Below are positions 16,039 through 24,678 of a stretch of 64,000 nt of DNA, one piece after another. The DNA is from Cohnella nanjingensis (lineage in GTDB: Bacteria > Bacillota > Bacilli > Paenibacillales > Paenibacillaceae): NCBI RefSeq assembly GCF_014212125.1, contig NZ_JACJVP010000024.1:124001-188000 (forward strand). Direction: 5' to 3'. Under the pieces are notes generated by a model. It was not told the origin of the DNA. It searched no databases and saw only the letters and a list, made by a program, of their open reading frames with translations. How positions within the stretch are numbered: the first letter of the stretch is position 1; every line of letters begins with the position of its first letter. The translations under genes were made by a program, and so were the position numbers.

Positions 16039-18336
16039 TTATCGGCGAGCTGCCGTGATCAGTTCCTTGACCATCTCTTCCTGGTTGGGGTCCAAGCCCC
16101 AGAAGTAGGCCAAATAGCAAACGCCGTCCTGCTGCCACAGATAGTAGGTTTGGCTGCGGATGTCCGGGTCGTTCGGACGGACCCCGCGGAGATTGATGGC
16201 ATTGTCATCGTCCTTGCCGACGGTGACGGCTACGCCGTTCATGTCGAGCGTCCGCACGTCCGACAGCTTGGCGGCATCGACGAGCGGGACATTGCTCTGA
16301 TAAAGCGAGATCTCGTCGTTGAGCTTGTAGACCTTGGAGTCGGAGGACGCGCGATAGGTGCTCCAGAGGGCGTCGGCGTCCGGCCGGAAGGAGAAGCCCG
16401 TATTCCGGTCCCCCGTCTGGAGCAGCATGACGTCCGACAGCTTCACTTCGCCGTTCGAGAGCGCGGCGGGGAGCTTGACGTCGAAGCCGAGAATTTTCTC
16501 GGCCGCCGTCAGGTCCTGCTCGTCGTAGAGCGGGAACGAGTTGCCGAGCCCTTCGTAGGTGGCGTTCCGGGCTTGCTGCACGGGGACGAAGGAGGTCAAG
16601 ATCGGCTCCAGCTCCTTCTGCGTGAGATTGCGCCAATGCTGCGGAAGGCCTTCTTTTAACGTATGGTTCTCGCTGTAGAAGTCGATCGAGTACCAGACGT
16701 CTCCGACTTGCCAGACGAAGCTCTTGGCGACTTCCGGGAGGTGCCAGTCGTAGCTTTGAATCTCGGTGACCAGCGTGCCCGGCATATTCGCGTACGTCGC
16801 CTCTTCATAACGGAAGGTGCGCGGCTGCGCGGGACCCCACATCGCGGGCGCGATGCTGCGAGCGTCTCCGCCTTCTTGCCGGCTGTACTTCTTCAGCAAG
16901 TTGCCTTTGGAGGCGTTCACCTCGAAGGTCCGGACGTTATCCGTCCCGTAGCCGGACTTGAACCGCAGGGTGACCAAATCCTCGGCGCGCTGCACGTACT
17001 TCTCCAGGATGTCGATGCTCTCCAATTCGTAGCCGACCGGGAGGTGGTCCGGCACCTGGAAGGCGACGTCGGTGAAGGCGGCCGCTCTCGGCAGGCTGTG
17101 GAACCACTTGGCCCAATCGTTCAGCCGCTCGATCGGAAGGCGGGAGGAGGCGTTCTCCTTCCCGGCGTTCGCGGCGGGGGCTCCGCTAGGGACGACGCTC
17201 TTCGCGGGCGCCGAGGCGATCGTGATCAGGACTACGCCTACGGCGAGCACCAGAACGATCGCGGCTGCGGACAGTCTGTAAGAGCCTTTCTTGAACTTGG
17301 CAATCATCGTAATCCTCCGTTTCATCTCATGGCGGTCTTCCAGAAAGTGCGATAAATTGACGCGGGGAACGGCGCTTCGGGCGAGCAGCCGCGACAGCAT
17401 CAGGAGCGTCATCCCGTACGAGGACGATTCCCTCTCGCCCAGCACCTCGAGCACGCCCGCGTCGCAGGCGACTTCCCGGTCGGCCTTCATCTTGCGCATC
17501 GCCAGCCACGCGACGGGATTGAACCAATGGACGAATACCGTCAGCGTCCAGAGGAGATTGAGCCACAGATCCCGGCGCTTGTAGTGGGTCAGCTCGTGCA
17601 GCAGGATATGCGCGAGCTGCCGCTCGTCGGCGATCGCGACGAGATCCTCGGGCACATAGATGCCGGGCTTGGCCAAGCCATAGAGGCAGGGGCTGCTCAG
17701 GCTGCCGGTCTCATACGCGGCGATCCGGCGCTTGATGCCGAGCCGCTCCTTGCATGCCTCCAGCACGGAGAGCACCGCTTCGTCGTCGATCCTGCGGGCG
17801 CCGCTCACGCTCCGCGCGAATCTCCGCGTCGCGAGCAGGTAGTAAGCCAGCAGCGCCGCCAGCCCGCCCAGCCAGACGACCGCGCCGATCCGGAGGCCGT
17901 TATGCAGCCAGTCCCGATCCGAGCCGGCCGCTGCCGTCGGAGAGCTTGTCCGAGCCGACTCGGCCGGCGAAGAAGCCGGTGCCGCCGTCGCCTGCGGGGC
18001 CGAACCCGAGGCGGTCTCCGTGCCTGCACGGTGTCCCGTCGAGGCGCCTGCATCGGAAGAATGACTTCCGGTCGATCCATCCTGCGGTGCAGGCTGGGTC
18101 TGCGACTGCCAGACTTCATGTACGACCTGCGGCAGCAGATGGTACAAGCTGAGCGAGCTGTACGGCCCGATCGGCACGAGCAGCTTGATCAGCAACAGGA
18201 ACCATAGCCCATGAACCACCCGCGGGCCGAGCCGTTTGCCGAACAGCCGGCGGATCAGGAGCAGCGGCAGGAGGATGACCGCGGAGGCGAGGGAGGCGGC
18301 CAATACGAAGGCGAACGCCGCTTCGAGAAGCCTCAT
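16039..18336 (-). CDS. BlaR1/MecR1-family M56 membrane metalloprotease with non-beta-lactam sensor
   Basis: 765-aa signal transducer. N-terminal membrane helices (about residues 5-28, 42-66, 143-168) surround a Ser/Thr/Ala-rich loop (80-140). The zinc-protease motif HELTHYKRRDLW starts at residue 247, with DREVACDAGVL downstream as the third-ligand region, then another membrane helix near 360 (SAAAIVLVLAVGVVLITIAS). The roughly 380-residue outer part carries no penicillin-binding SxxK/SDN/KTG set; instead it has two related halves resembling DUF4367 (PDHLPVGYELESIDI). On sensing, the protease would inactivate the BlaI-like repressor whose gene overlaps its start (ATGA). The start is set there, not at the longer frame. 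The signal is unknown, probably not a beta-lactam. Confidence 0.85.
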   Translation of the reverse strand: MRLLEAAFAFVLAASLASAVILLPLLLIRRLFGKRLGPRVVHGLWFLLLIKLLVPIGPYSSLSLYHLLPQVVHEVWQSQTQPAPQDGSTGSHSSDAGASTGHRAGTETASGSAPQATAAPASSPAESARTSSPTAAAGSDRDWLHNGLRIGAVVWLGGLAALLAYYLLATRRFARSVSGARRIDDEAVLSVLEACKERLGIKRRIAAYETGSLSSPCLYGLAKPGIYVPEDLVAIADERQLAHILLHELTHYKRRDLWLNLLWTLTVFVHWFNPVAWLAMRKMKADREVACDAGVLEVLGERESSSYGMTLLMLSRLLARSAVPRVNLSHFLEDRHEMKRRITMIAKFKKGSYRLSAAAIVLVLAVGVVLITIASAPAKSVVPSGAPAANAGKENASSRLPIERLNDWAKWFHSLPRAAAFTDVAFQVPDHLPVGYELESIDILEKYVQRAEDLVTLRFKSGYGTDNVRTFEVNASKGNLLKKYSRQEGGDARSIAPAMWGPAQPRTFRYEEATYANMPGTLVTEIQSYDWHLPEVAKSFVWQVGDVWYSIDFYSENHTLKEGLPQHWRNLTQKELEPILTSFVPVQQARNATYEGLGNSFPLYDEQDLTAAEKILGFDVKLPAALSNGEVKLSDVMLLQTGDRNTGFSFRPDADALWSTYRASSDSKVYKLNDEISLYQSNVPLVDAAKLSDVRTLDMNGVAVTVGKDDDNAINLRGVRPNDPDIRSQTYYLWQQDGVCYLAYFWGLDPNQEEMVKELITAARR

Positions 18337-18731
18337 ACGCCCGGCTCGTCCTTCTTCATCTTCTCGAGCAGCTGCTGGAGCTGCTCGATATCCGCGTCGG
18401 AGAGCTTCTCCTCCTCCAGGAACTTCGCGCACATCAGCCCGACGGCGCCGTTGTAGACCCGATTCAGGAAGGTCTTGTTCTCCGACTTCAGATACTCGTC
18501 ATGCGAGACGAGCGGATAGTACAGGTAGTTCCGGCCGGCTTTCTCGAACCGGATCGCTTCCTTCTTGAGCAGCCGATTCAGGAACGTCTTGATCGTCTGA
18601 TCCGACCAGTCCATCTGCTGCTTCAGCTGCTCGATGATCTCGTTCGCCGACAGAGGCTCCTTTTGCCAGAGCAGCTTCATGACTTCGCTCTCGGCCTCCG
18701 AGATGCGAGGGGGATTGTTCATCGTCGTCAC
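18333..18731 (-). CDS. BlaI/MecI-family repressor
   Basis: 132-aa winged-helix repressor. ISEAESEVMKLLWQKEPLSA and IIEQLKQQMDWSDQTIKTFL are the BlaI helix-turn-helix, and the acidic C-terminal dimerisation helices end EKMKKDEPGV. GGGAAGGTGA precedes the ATG. It is encoded before, and overlaps, the M56 protease gene in one operon. Two palindromes in its own promoter (18743-18760 and 18772-18783) are the probable operators, giving autorepression relieved by the protease. No beta-lactamase gene is adjacent; the regulon may lie elsewhere. Confidence 0.9.
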   Translation of the reverse strand: MTTMNNPPRISEAESEVMKLLWQKEPLSANEIIEQLKQQMDWSDQTIKTFLNRLLKKEAIRFEKAGRNYLYYPLVSHDEYLKSENKTFLNRVYNGAVGLMCAKFLEEEKLSDADIEQLQQLLEKMKKDEPGV

Positions 18732-18742
18732 CTTCCCACTTT

Positions 18743-18760
18743 CGTTTACGCGCGTAAACG
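18743..18760. promoter_or_regulatory. Perfect 18-bp palindrome, BlaI-type operator candidate
   Basis: CGTTTACGCGCGTAAACG reads the same on both strands. It has the TAC..GTA spacing of BlaI/MecI operators and sits between the blaI-like promoter and its start codon. Confidence 0.7.
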
Positions 18761-18767
18761 TTAATTA

Positions 18768-18797
18768 GAAATTACACGTGTAAACGATAAAAGTCAA
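18768..18797 (-). promoter_or_regulatory. blaI-like promoter with overlapping TACA-N2-TGTA operator
   Basis: On the minus strand TTGACT (18792-18797) and a TAATTT -10 are spaced by 17 bp. The palindrome TTACACGTGTAA (18772-18783), containing the canonical BlaI/MecI half-sites TACA/TGTA, occupies the spacer. Confidence 0.65.
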
Positions 18798-18920
18798 GCG
18801 GGAAAATGCGGCAAACGGATCGTGGAACGTCAGGAAGGCTGTCCCTTTATTAATGGTGTCAGCGGAAGGAATCTATCGTGCCGAACCATGCTTTGTTTTC
18901 GGCAAACAACCGCCGCTTTT

Positions 18921-18934
18921 CGCAAGCGCTTACA
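18921..18934. promoter_or_regulatory. cre-like catabolite control site
   Basis: CGCAAGCGCTTACA matches the CcpA consensus around the AAGCGCTT core, with deviations only at its left edge. It lies just upstream of the first GlnR-type box, in front of the glutamine transporter operon. Confidence 0.5.
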
Positions 18935-18953
18935 TGTTATGTAAGATAACATG
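18933..18953. promoter_or_regulatory. GlnR/TnrA-type box 1
   Basis: TGTTA-N7-TAACA at 18935-18951 fits the TGTNA-N7-TNACA consensus fully and is part of a longer perfect inverted repeat (CATGTTAT/ATAACATG). Confidence 0.7.
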
Positions 18954-18978
18954 ACTCGTGTTTTATGAATTATATATT
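18951..18978 (+). promoter_or_regulatory. Probable promoter of the glutamine transporter operon
   Basis: ATGACT at 18951-18956 and TATATT at 18973-18978 with a 16-bp spacer. The weak -35 overlaps GlnR box 1, and box 2 covers the predicted start near 18985. Confidence 0.45.
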
Positions 18979-18981
18979 AAA

Positions 18982-19000
18982 TTTAATGTTAGATAACATG
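18982..19000. promoter_or_regulatory. GlnR/TnrA-type box 2
   Basis: TTTAA-N7-TAACA at 18982-18998 matches the consensus except for one base. It repeats AGATAACATG of box 1 exactly 47 bp downstream. Confidence 0.6.
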
Positions 19001-19120
19001 TCGGATGGCGTTATTTACTGTAGGTTGGACATTAGCATAGGAAGAAGATCGATACCGCCTCCGGGAAGCCGCCCGCGCTCGGCGGATCGGCCGTCCGGGC
19101 ACGACAAAGGAGGGACTCCA

Positions 19121-19852
19121 TTGATCCGATTTCAAGCCGTCGACAAGCATTATGGGTCGTTTCACGTGCTCAAGGACATTCATCTCGCCGTCCATCAGGG
19201 CGAAGTCGTCGTCGTCGTCGGCCCGTCCGGCTCCGGCAAGAGCACGCTGCTCCGCTGCATCAACCGGCTGGAGACGATCGCGAGCGGGGAACTGACCGTG
19301 AACGAAGTCCGCGTGAATGACAAGAAAACCGACATCAACAAGCTGAGGCGCGACATCGGCATGGTCTTTCAGCATTTCAACCTGTATCCGCACAAGAAAG
19401 TGATTGAAAATATTACGCTGGCCCCGATCAAAGTGCTCGGCTTATCCAAGCAGGAGGCCGAGGAGACCGCGTTGTTCTACCTGGAGAAGGTCGGCATCCG
19501 GGACAAGGCGGGGGCGTATCCGGCCCAATTGTCCGGCGGCCAGCAGCAGCGGGTGGCGATCGCCCGGGGCCTGGCGATGAAGCCGAAGATTATGCTATTC
19601 GACGAGCCGACGTCCGCGCTGGACCCGGAGATGGTCGGGGAAGTGCTCGACGTCATGAAGACGCTCGCCCGCGAAGGCATGACGATGGTCGTCGTCACCC
19701 ACGAGATGGGCTTCGCGCGGGAAGTGGCCGACCGGGTCGTGTTCATGGACCAGGGGAGGATTCTGGAGGAGGCAACGCCGGCGGAGTTTTTCGCGAATCC
19801 GCGCGAGGAGCGGGCGCGCGCGTTTCTCAGCCGTTTAATAAGACATGGATAA
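19121..19852 (+). CDS. glnQ: Polar amino-acid (glutamine-type) ABC transporter ATP-binding protein
   Basis: 243-aa ATPase, close to the usual 240-245 of GlnQ. Walker [10 protein letters not shown]-loop [12 protein letters not shown], signature [16 protein letters not shown], Walker [14 protein letters not shown] and switch His VVTHEMGFA are all present. The start is TTG at 19121 with AAAGGAGG 7 bases upstream; a longer frame exists but has no ribosome binding site. It is followed by the binding protein and two permeases in one operon. Two GlnR/TnrA-type boxes and a downstream GlnK/GlnL-like pair point to glutamine as substrate. The symbol is by similarity; a related polar amino acid is possible. 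Confidence 0.85.
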   Translation: MIRFQAVDKHYGSFHVLKDIHLAVHQGEVVVVVGPSGSGKSTLLRCINRLETIASGELTVNEVRVNDKKTDINKLRRDIGMVFQHFNLYPHKKVIENITLAPIKVLGLSKQEAEETALFYLEKVGIRDKAGAYPAQLSGGQQQRVAIARGLAMKPKIMLFDEPTSALDPEMVGEVLDVMKTLAREGMTMVVVTHEMGFAREVADRVVFMDQGRILEEATPAEFFANPREERARAFLSRLIRHG

Positions 19853-19871
19853 CGGGAGAGGAGCACGACAG

Positions 19872-20747
19872 ATGAGACAAAGAAAATGGTTCGTCCTGGG
19901 TCTCGCCATGCTGGTATTGACGGTTCTGACGCTTGCCGGGTGCGGCAAGAAGGAGGGGAATGGCGCCGGCGGCGCGTCGCCTTCCTCCTCCGCATCGGCT
20001 TCGTCTTCGGCCGCGTCCGCAGGCGGTACGTCGGCGCTCGATGCGATCAAGAGCAGGGGCAAGCTCATCGTCGGCGTCAAGTACGATACGCGTCTCTTCG
20101 GCCTGAAGGATCCTGCCAGCGGCAAAGTGGAAGGCTTCGACATCGACGTCGCCAAAGGATTGGCCAAGGAGCTGCTGGGAGACGAGAGCAAGCTCGAACT
20201 GAAGGAAGTCACTTCGAAAACGCGCATCCCGATGCTGGACAACGGCGACATCGATCTGATCGTCGCGACGATGACGATCTCGGAGGAGCGCAAGAAGCAA
20301 GTCGACTTTTCCGACGTCTACTTCAAAGCCGGCCAGTCGCTGCTGGTGAAGAAGGGCAGCCCGATCAAGTCCATCGCCGATATCAAGAAGGGAACGAAAG
20401 TGATCGGCGTCAAAGGCTCCACCTCGGTCAAGAACATCGCGGAGAAGGCGCCGGACGCGACGGTGCTCGAATTCGATAACTATCAGGACGCTTTCACCGC
20501 GCTCAAAGCGGGCCAGGGCAACGTGCTGACGACGGATAACGCGATTCTGTACGGGATGGCCAGCCAGGATTCGAATTACGAGGTCGTAGGCGGCACCTTC
20601 ACCGACGAACCGTACGGCATCGCGGCGAAGAAGGGCAACGCCGATCTGGTCGCCTTCGTCAACGACTATTTGAAGAAGCTGCAGGACAGCGGCGAGTACG
20701 ACAAGCTCTATGAGAAATGGATCGGGGAGACGCCGATGAAAGAATGA
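19872..20747 (+). CDS. glnH: Glutamine-type ABC transporter substrate-binding lipoprotein
   Basis: 291-aa lipoprotein with signal peptide and lipobox LAGC (Cys about residue 24), a Ser/Ala/Gly spacer, then a family-3 solute-binding domain. The features GFDIDVAKGLAKELLGD, VTSKTRIPMLDNGDIDLIVA and TMTISEERKKQVDFS are typical of glutamine/glutamate/aspartate binders. ATG 19872 has GGAGAGGAG 9-17 bases upstream; it starts 19 bases after the ATPase gene. It captures the amino acid outside the membrane for the two permeases that follow. Confidence 0.87.
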   Translation: MRQRKWFVLGLAMLVLTVLTLAGCGKKEGNGAGGASPSSSASASSSAASAGGTSALDAIKSRGKLIVGVKYDTRLFGLKDPASGKVEGFDIDVAKGLAKELLGDESKLELKEVTSKTRIPMLDNGDIDLIVATMTISEERKKQVDFSDVYFKAGQSLLVKKGSPIKSIADIKKGTKVIGVKGSTSVKNIAEKAPDATVLEFDNYQDAFTALKAGQGNVLTTDNAILYGMASQDSNYEVVGGTFTDEPYGIAAKKGNADLVAFVNDYLKKLQDSGEYDKLYEKWIGETPMKE

Positions 20748-20819
20748 ACCCGCTGAAGGCGGACGGGGGAGCTTCTCCCTCGTCTTCCGTTTGGGGCATA
20801 CAGGGAGGGATCGCGCGGG

Positions 20820-21473
20820 ATGCTTGATTTTACGATCCTGACGGACAACTTCGGGACCTATTTGAGAGGCTTCGGCAACACCGCTTACGCCAGCGTTCTC
20901 GCCTTGGCCGGAAGCTTCCTTCTCGGCACGCTGCTCGCCGTGTTCCGCATCACGCCCGTGAAGCCGCTGCAATGGATCGGCACGGCTTACGTCGAGTTTG
21001 TTCGGAACATTCCGTTGCTTCTGGTCGTGTATTTGTTCTTCCTCGGCCTTCCGTCGATCGGCGTCGTTCTGAGCCCGTTCGCCTGCGGTACGCTCGGTCT
21101 GGCCGTCTATACCGCCGCGTTCATCGCGGAAGCGGTCCGAGCAGGCATCCTCTCCGTTCCGAAGGGGCAGATGGAAGCCGCTCGGTCGTCCGGGCTGTCT
21201 TACGGGATGACGATGCGGCTCGTCATTCTTCCGCAAGCGGTGAAGATCGTCATACCGCCGCTGAACAACCAATTTATCAATTTGATCAAGAACTCTTCCA
21301 TTTTGAGCGTCATCTCCGGATTCGACCTGATGTTCTACGCCGACCGGATCGCTTCCGATACGTACGTCGTTTTCAGCACTTATATATTTGCCGGCCTGTT
21401 CTACCTGCTGCTTACCCTTCCTTTAAGCTACGCGACCGGATGGCTGGAGCGCCGGTTGGCCAGACACGATTGA
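20820..21473 (+). CDS. Polar amino-acid ABC transporter permease 1
   Basis: 217-aa permease of the His/Glu/Gln/Arg family with about five membrane helices. The coupling loop KGQMEAARSSGLSYGMTMRL (about residue 115-134) and VEFVRNIPLLLVVYLFFLGL are family signatures. GGGAGG precedes the ATG. It is separated from the binding-protein gene by 72 bases and from permease 2 by 13 bases. It forms the heterodimeric channel with the next gene product. Confidence 0.88.
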   Translation: MLDFTILTDNFGTYLRGFGNTAYASVLALAGSFLLGTLLAVFRITPVKPLQWIGTAYVEFVRNIPLLLVVYLFFLGLPSIGVVLSPFACGTLGLAVYTAAFIAEAVRAGILSVPKGQMEAARSSGLSYGMTMRLVILPQAVKIVIPPLNNQFINLIKNSSILSVISGFDLMFYADRIASDTYVVFSTYIFAGLFYLLLTLPLSYATGWLERRLARHD

Positions 21474-21486
21474 GGAGGTGGATCCG

Positions 21487-22137
21487 ATGGACTTCAAAGA
21501 CGCTTACAAGTGGGTCAACCTCGAATTCATACTGGAAGGCTTCCTCGTGACGCTCGAGGTGGCCGCCGCCGCCATTGCGCTCAGCTTTCTGATCGGCTGC
21601 ATCGCCGGCACGGTCCGGTATATGAAGATTCCCGTCCTCTCGCAGCTTGCGGCTTTCCTGGTGGAATTGGTCCGCAACTTGCCGCTGCTGCTGATCATCT
21701 TCTTTACGATGTTCGCGCTGCCGGAAGTCGGCATCAAATTCGGCATCGTCCAATCCGCGATCATTGCGCTCACCGTGTTCGAGGCGGCGATGATTTCGGA
21801 GATCGTACGCAGCGGCTTGAACTCCATTCCGAAGGGCCAGGTCGAAGCGAGCCGCTCTTCGGGCTTGACTTCGTTCCAGACGCTCTGGCACATCGTGCTG
21901 CCGCAAGGCTTGCGCCGCATGGTCCCGCCGTTGGTCAGCCAGTTCATCTCGCTGCTGAAGGATACTTCGCTGGCTGTCATCATCGCGCTGCCCGAGCTGA
22001 TGCACAACGCCAATATCGTCATCGCCCACAATTTCCAGACCGCGGTTCCGATTCTGATGTTCGCGGCCTTCCTCTATTTCGTCGTCAATTACGCCCTGTC
22101 GCTCGCCTCCCGAAGACTGGAGAACCGCATGGCCTAA
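21487..22137 (+). CDS. Polar amino-acid ABC transporter permease 2
   Basis: 216-aa partner permease with about five membrane helices, the motif VELVRNLPLLLIIFFTMFAL, and EAA-type loop KGQVEASRSSGLTSFQTLWH. ATG 21487 is preferred to an in-frame GTG at 21478, which itself overlaps the ribosome binding site GAGGAGG. It is the last gene of the transporter operon; the two-component pair begins 216 bases downstream with its own probable promoter. Confidence 0.88.
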   Translation: MDFKDAYKWVNLEFILEGFLVTLEVAAAAIALSFLIGCIAGTVRYMKIPVLSQLAAFLVELVRNLPLLLIIFFTMFALPEVGIKFGIVQSAIIALTVFEAAMISEIVRSGLNSIPKGQVEASRSSGLTSFQTLWHIVLPQGLRRMVPPLVSQFISLLKDTSLAVIIALPELMHNANIVIAHNFQTAVPILMFAAFLYFVVNYALSLASRRLENRMA

Positions 22138-22284
22138 CAACGCGCCGGTCTCGTTGTGGTCATGCTTCTGCTTGAGACGGCGTATACATGGGTTGAAAAA
22201 ACTGGGGCCATCAATCCGCCTTTAGCGGACTATCCTTTTGGGATTTGCTTGTCTGACCGAGTCGGGCTGCCCCGAATTCCAAGG

Positions 22285-22312
22285 TTGAAATCGCTCCGGA
22301 CCATGGTACGAT
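22285..22312 (+). promoter_or_regulatory. Probable promoter of the GlnK/GlnL-like pair
   Basis: TTGAAA at 22285-22290, 16-bp spacer, TACGAT at 22307-22312; the kinase start is 42 bases downstream. Confidence 0.45.
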
Positions 22313-22353
22313 AGTAAAAAATCCTTGACAGGCCATGGGATGGAGGAATCCGG

Positions 22354-23679
22354 ATGACCGACTCTCCCTCTCCATCAAAGATTGGACTGAGAATGCAGAC
22401 CTTGTTCAAGAACGAAACGTTGCAAATTTTCATCATCGCGATCATGACTGCGTTCGCCGGGGAGTTCAAAATCAATCCTTTCCACGGCGAGATTTTTCGC
22501 CTTGGCCTCGGAGCCAGCACCTTGCTGCTCTTTCTTCTGCTGATGCAGCATTTGCCGTTCGTCAGAACCGGAGCGGTCACGGGACTCGTCGTCGTGCTGT
22601 TCCGGATGACGGAAGATGCGATCTTCTTCCCGGGCGCCTTCTCCGCCGCCTCCAGCTTCCTAAACCACTTGGCCGGCGGCGTTTTCTACGTCGCGTTCGC
22701 GCTGGGCATGAGCTTCATCCAGATGAGGATCGCGGCGCTGCAGCCCTTGATGCTAGGCGTCATCGTCTCCGCCATCGATCTGCTGGCGAACGAGACCGAG
22801 CTTTTCACCCGCAGGCTTATGGAAGGGATGTCGCCGTTCCACAACAACGGGATCGTGCTGCTGGGGGCGATCGCCGTGCTGCGCAGCTACTTCATCATCG
22901 GGTTGTTCAGCAGCATCACGATTCGCCAGATGCGGCTGATCCAGGCCGAGCAGCAGAAGCGGATCGAACAGATGCTGCATATCGGCTCGGGACTGTACGG
23001 GGAAACGTTCTATCTGCGGAAATCGATGGATACGATCGAGCGGATCACGGCGAGCAGCTTCGAGCTGTACAGCAAGCTGAAGTCGGCGTCGCTGACCGAG
23101 CACAGCCGGCAGGCGCTGGGCATCGCCCAGCAGATCCACGAAGTGAAGAAGGATTCCCAGCGGATCCTGGCGGGGCTGACGAAGCTGTATGACCGGGAAA
23201 TCGCCCAGGAGATGAATCTGGAGGAGATTTTCCGATACGTCATCAAGGCGAATCAAACTTACAGCGAAATGCTGAAGAAAGAGCTGACGATCGAAGGGGA
23301 TCTGAAGGTCGACTTCTCGACGTCCCATTATATCGTCCTGCTCACCGTGCTCAACAATCTGGTGGCCAACGCCGTCGAGGCGATGAACCGTTACGGGTTC
23401 ATCCGGATTTGCGCCTTCGATCGGGGAGACCGGACGGTATTCGAGGTCGTCGATTCCGGCAAGGGCATTCCCGAGCGGGACCGACAAATGATATTCGAGC
23501 CCGGCTTCACGACGAAGTTCAATCAGGACGGCGTCGCGGCTACCGGGATCGGGCTCTCGCACGTGCGGGACATCGTAGGGTCGTTCGGCGGCGAGATTCG
23601 GGTCGCCACCCCCGAGAGCGGCAAGGGGGCCCGCTTTATCGTCGCACTTCCCACAATAACGTTGCGGAAAGGGGCGTAA
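22354..23679 (+). CDS. GlnK-like membrane sensor histidine kinase
   Basis: 441-aa kinase with an N-terminal multi-helix membrane domain (about residues 20-195, e.g. LGLGASTLLLFLLLMQ and IVLLGAIAVLRSYFIIGLF), a coiled connector, and a catalytic half. The H box is IHEVKKDSQRILAG, the DctB/GlnK style rather than HDLRTP. It also has N box LNNLVANAVEAMNRYG, G1 DSGKGIPE and G2 GIGLSHVRDIV. GGAGG precedes the ATG. The next gene encodes a GlnL-like regulator, and the upstream operon is a glutamine-type transporter, matching the Bacillus glnK-glnL arrangement for glutamine sensing. The ligand is inferred. Confidence 0.8.
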   Translation: MTDSPSPSKIGLRMQTLFKNETLQIFIIAIMTAFAGEFKINPFHGEIFRLGLGASTLLLFLLLMQHLPFVRTGAVTGLVVVLFRMTEDAIFFPGAFSAASSFLNHLAGGVFYVAFALGMSFIQMRIAALQPLMLGVIVSAIDLLANETELFTRRLMEGMSPFHNNGIVLLGAIAVLRSYFIIGLFSSITIRQMRLIQAEQQKRIEQMLHIGSGLYGETFYLRKSMDTIERITASSFELYSKLKSASLTEHSRQALGIAQQIHEVKKDSQRILAGLTKLYDREIAQEMNLEEIFRYVIKANQTYSEMLKKELTIEGDLKVDFSTSHYIVLLTVLNNLVANAVEAMNRYGFIRICAFDRGDRTVFEVVDSGKGIPERDRQMIFEPGFTTKFNQDGVAATGIGLSHVRDIVGSFGGEIRVATPESGKGARFIVALPTITLRKGA

Positions 23680-23681
23680 AG

Positions 23682-24581
23682 ATGCTGCCAAGCTTTTGTA
23701 TCGTTGACGATGATGCCGTCAGCACCCGGATGCTGCAAAATATTATTGAGGATAGCAGCTTCGGAAGCGTTCTCGGGACGGCGGGGGGAGGGGTGACGGG
23801 CGCCAGCCTCATTCTGGACACGAATCCGGACATCGTGCTCATCGACTTGCTCATGGCCGATCAGGACGGCATCGAGACGATCATTCAGCTCAAGGGGAGA
23901 GGATATCCCGGGCGGTTCGTCATGATCTCGCAGGTGGAGAACAAAGAGATGGTCGGCCAGGCTTACCGGAACGGAATCGAATTTTTCATCCGCAAGCCGA
24001 TCAATTGGGTGGAAGTGGAATCGGTGTTGCAGAAAGTAAGCGAACGGTGGATGCTCGACCGGTACCTGCTCGAGATCAAGCGGTCGCTCGCGCAGCTCGA
24101 TCCGCTTCAGCCGGGTTCGGCGCCTGCGCGCAAGGAGAAAAACGTTCGCGACGTCGTCGGGCAAATCATGACGGACCTCGGGATCGTCGGAGAGACCGGC
24201 AGCAAGGACATTCTGTCGATCATGGAATGGCTCGCGGAGAACAACCGGGGGCGCGATTTCCCGCAGCTCCGGGAGCTGTACGCATCCTCGGTATTGGCGG
24301 CCAACCCACAGACGCAGGATCTGGAGAAGGGAAGCAAAGCGGTCGAACAGCGAATCCGCAGAACCGTCATCGCTGCCCTCGCCAATATGGCGTCCATCGG
24401 ACTGACGGACTACAGCCATCCCAAGTTCGAGTATTACGCGCCGCTCTACTTCGACTTCCAGGACATTCGGCTGAAGATGCGGGAGATCGAGGAGGACGTC
24501 TCGCCCGGCAAAGGGAAGGTGAATGTCAAAAAGTTTTTGCAGGTGCTCTATATGGAGACGTTGAACAAGCTGAACGGTTGA
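23682..24581 (+). CDS. GlnL-like response regulator
   Basis: 299-aa regulator. Receiver domain residues 1-125 (acidic DDD at 9-11, phospho-acceptor D55 in IVLIDLLMAD, conserved K in FFIRKPIN) is joined to a C-terminal YcbB-type DNA-binding domain (about 145-298, VRDVVGQIMTDLGIVG through VKKFLQVLYMETLNKLNG). ATG 23682 lies two bases after the kinase stop, with GGAAAGGGG upstream; the frame is open much further upstream but that part belongs to the kinase gene. It probably activates glutamine-utilisation or transport genes in response to the kinase. Confidence 0.82.
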   Translation: MLPSFCIVDDDAVSTRMLQNIIEDSSFGSVLGTAGGGVTGASLILDTNPDIVLIDLLMADQDGIETIIQLKGRGYPGRFVMISQVENKEMVGQAYRNGIEFFIRKPINWVEVESVLQKVSERWMLDRYLLEIKRSLAQLDPLQPGSAPARKEKNVRDVVGQIMTDLGIVGETGSKDILSIMEWLAENNRGRDFPQLRELYASSVLAANPQTQDLEKGSKAVEQRIRRTVIAALANMASIGLTDYSHPKFEYYAPLYFDFQDIRLKMREIEEDVSPGKGKVNVKKFLQVLYMETLNKLNG

Positions 24582-24678
24582 AGAACGGCGGTCATGGAGT
24601 TGTCGCCGTAGTCTATCGAAAAGCGGATTCTAAACACATCGCAATCGGGAAGAAATTGCTGCCAATTCGAGTATCGGA

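Noticed and set aside
22210-22240. Terminator after the second amino-acid permease
   Set aside because: TCCGC/GCGGA gives only a 5-bp stem; too weak to list.
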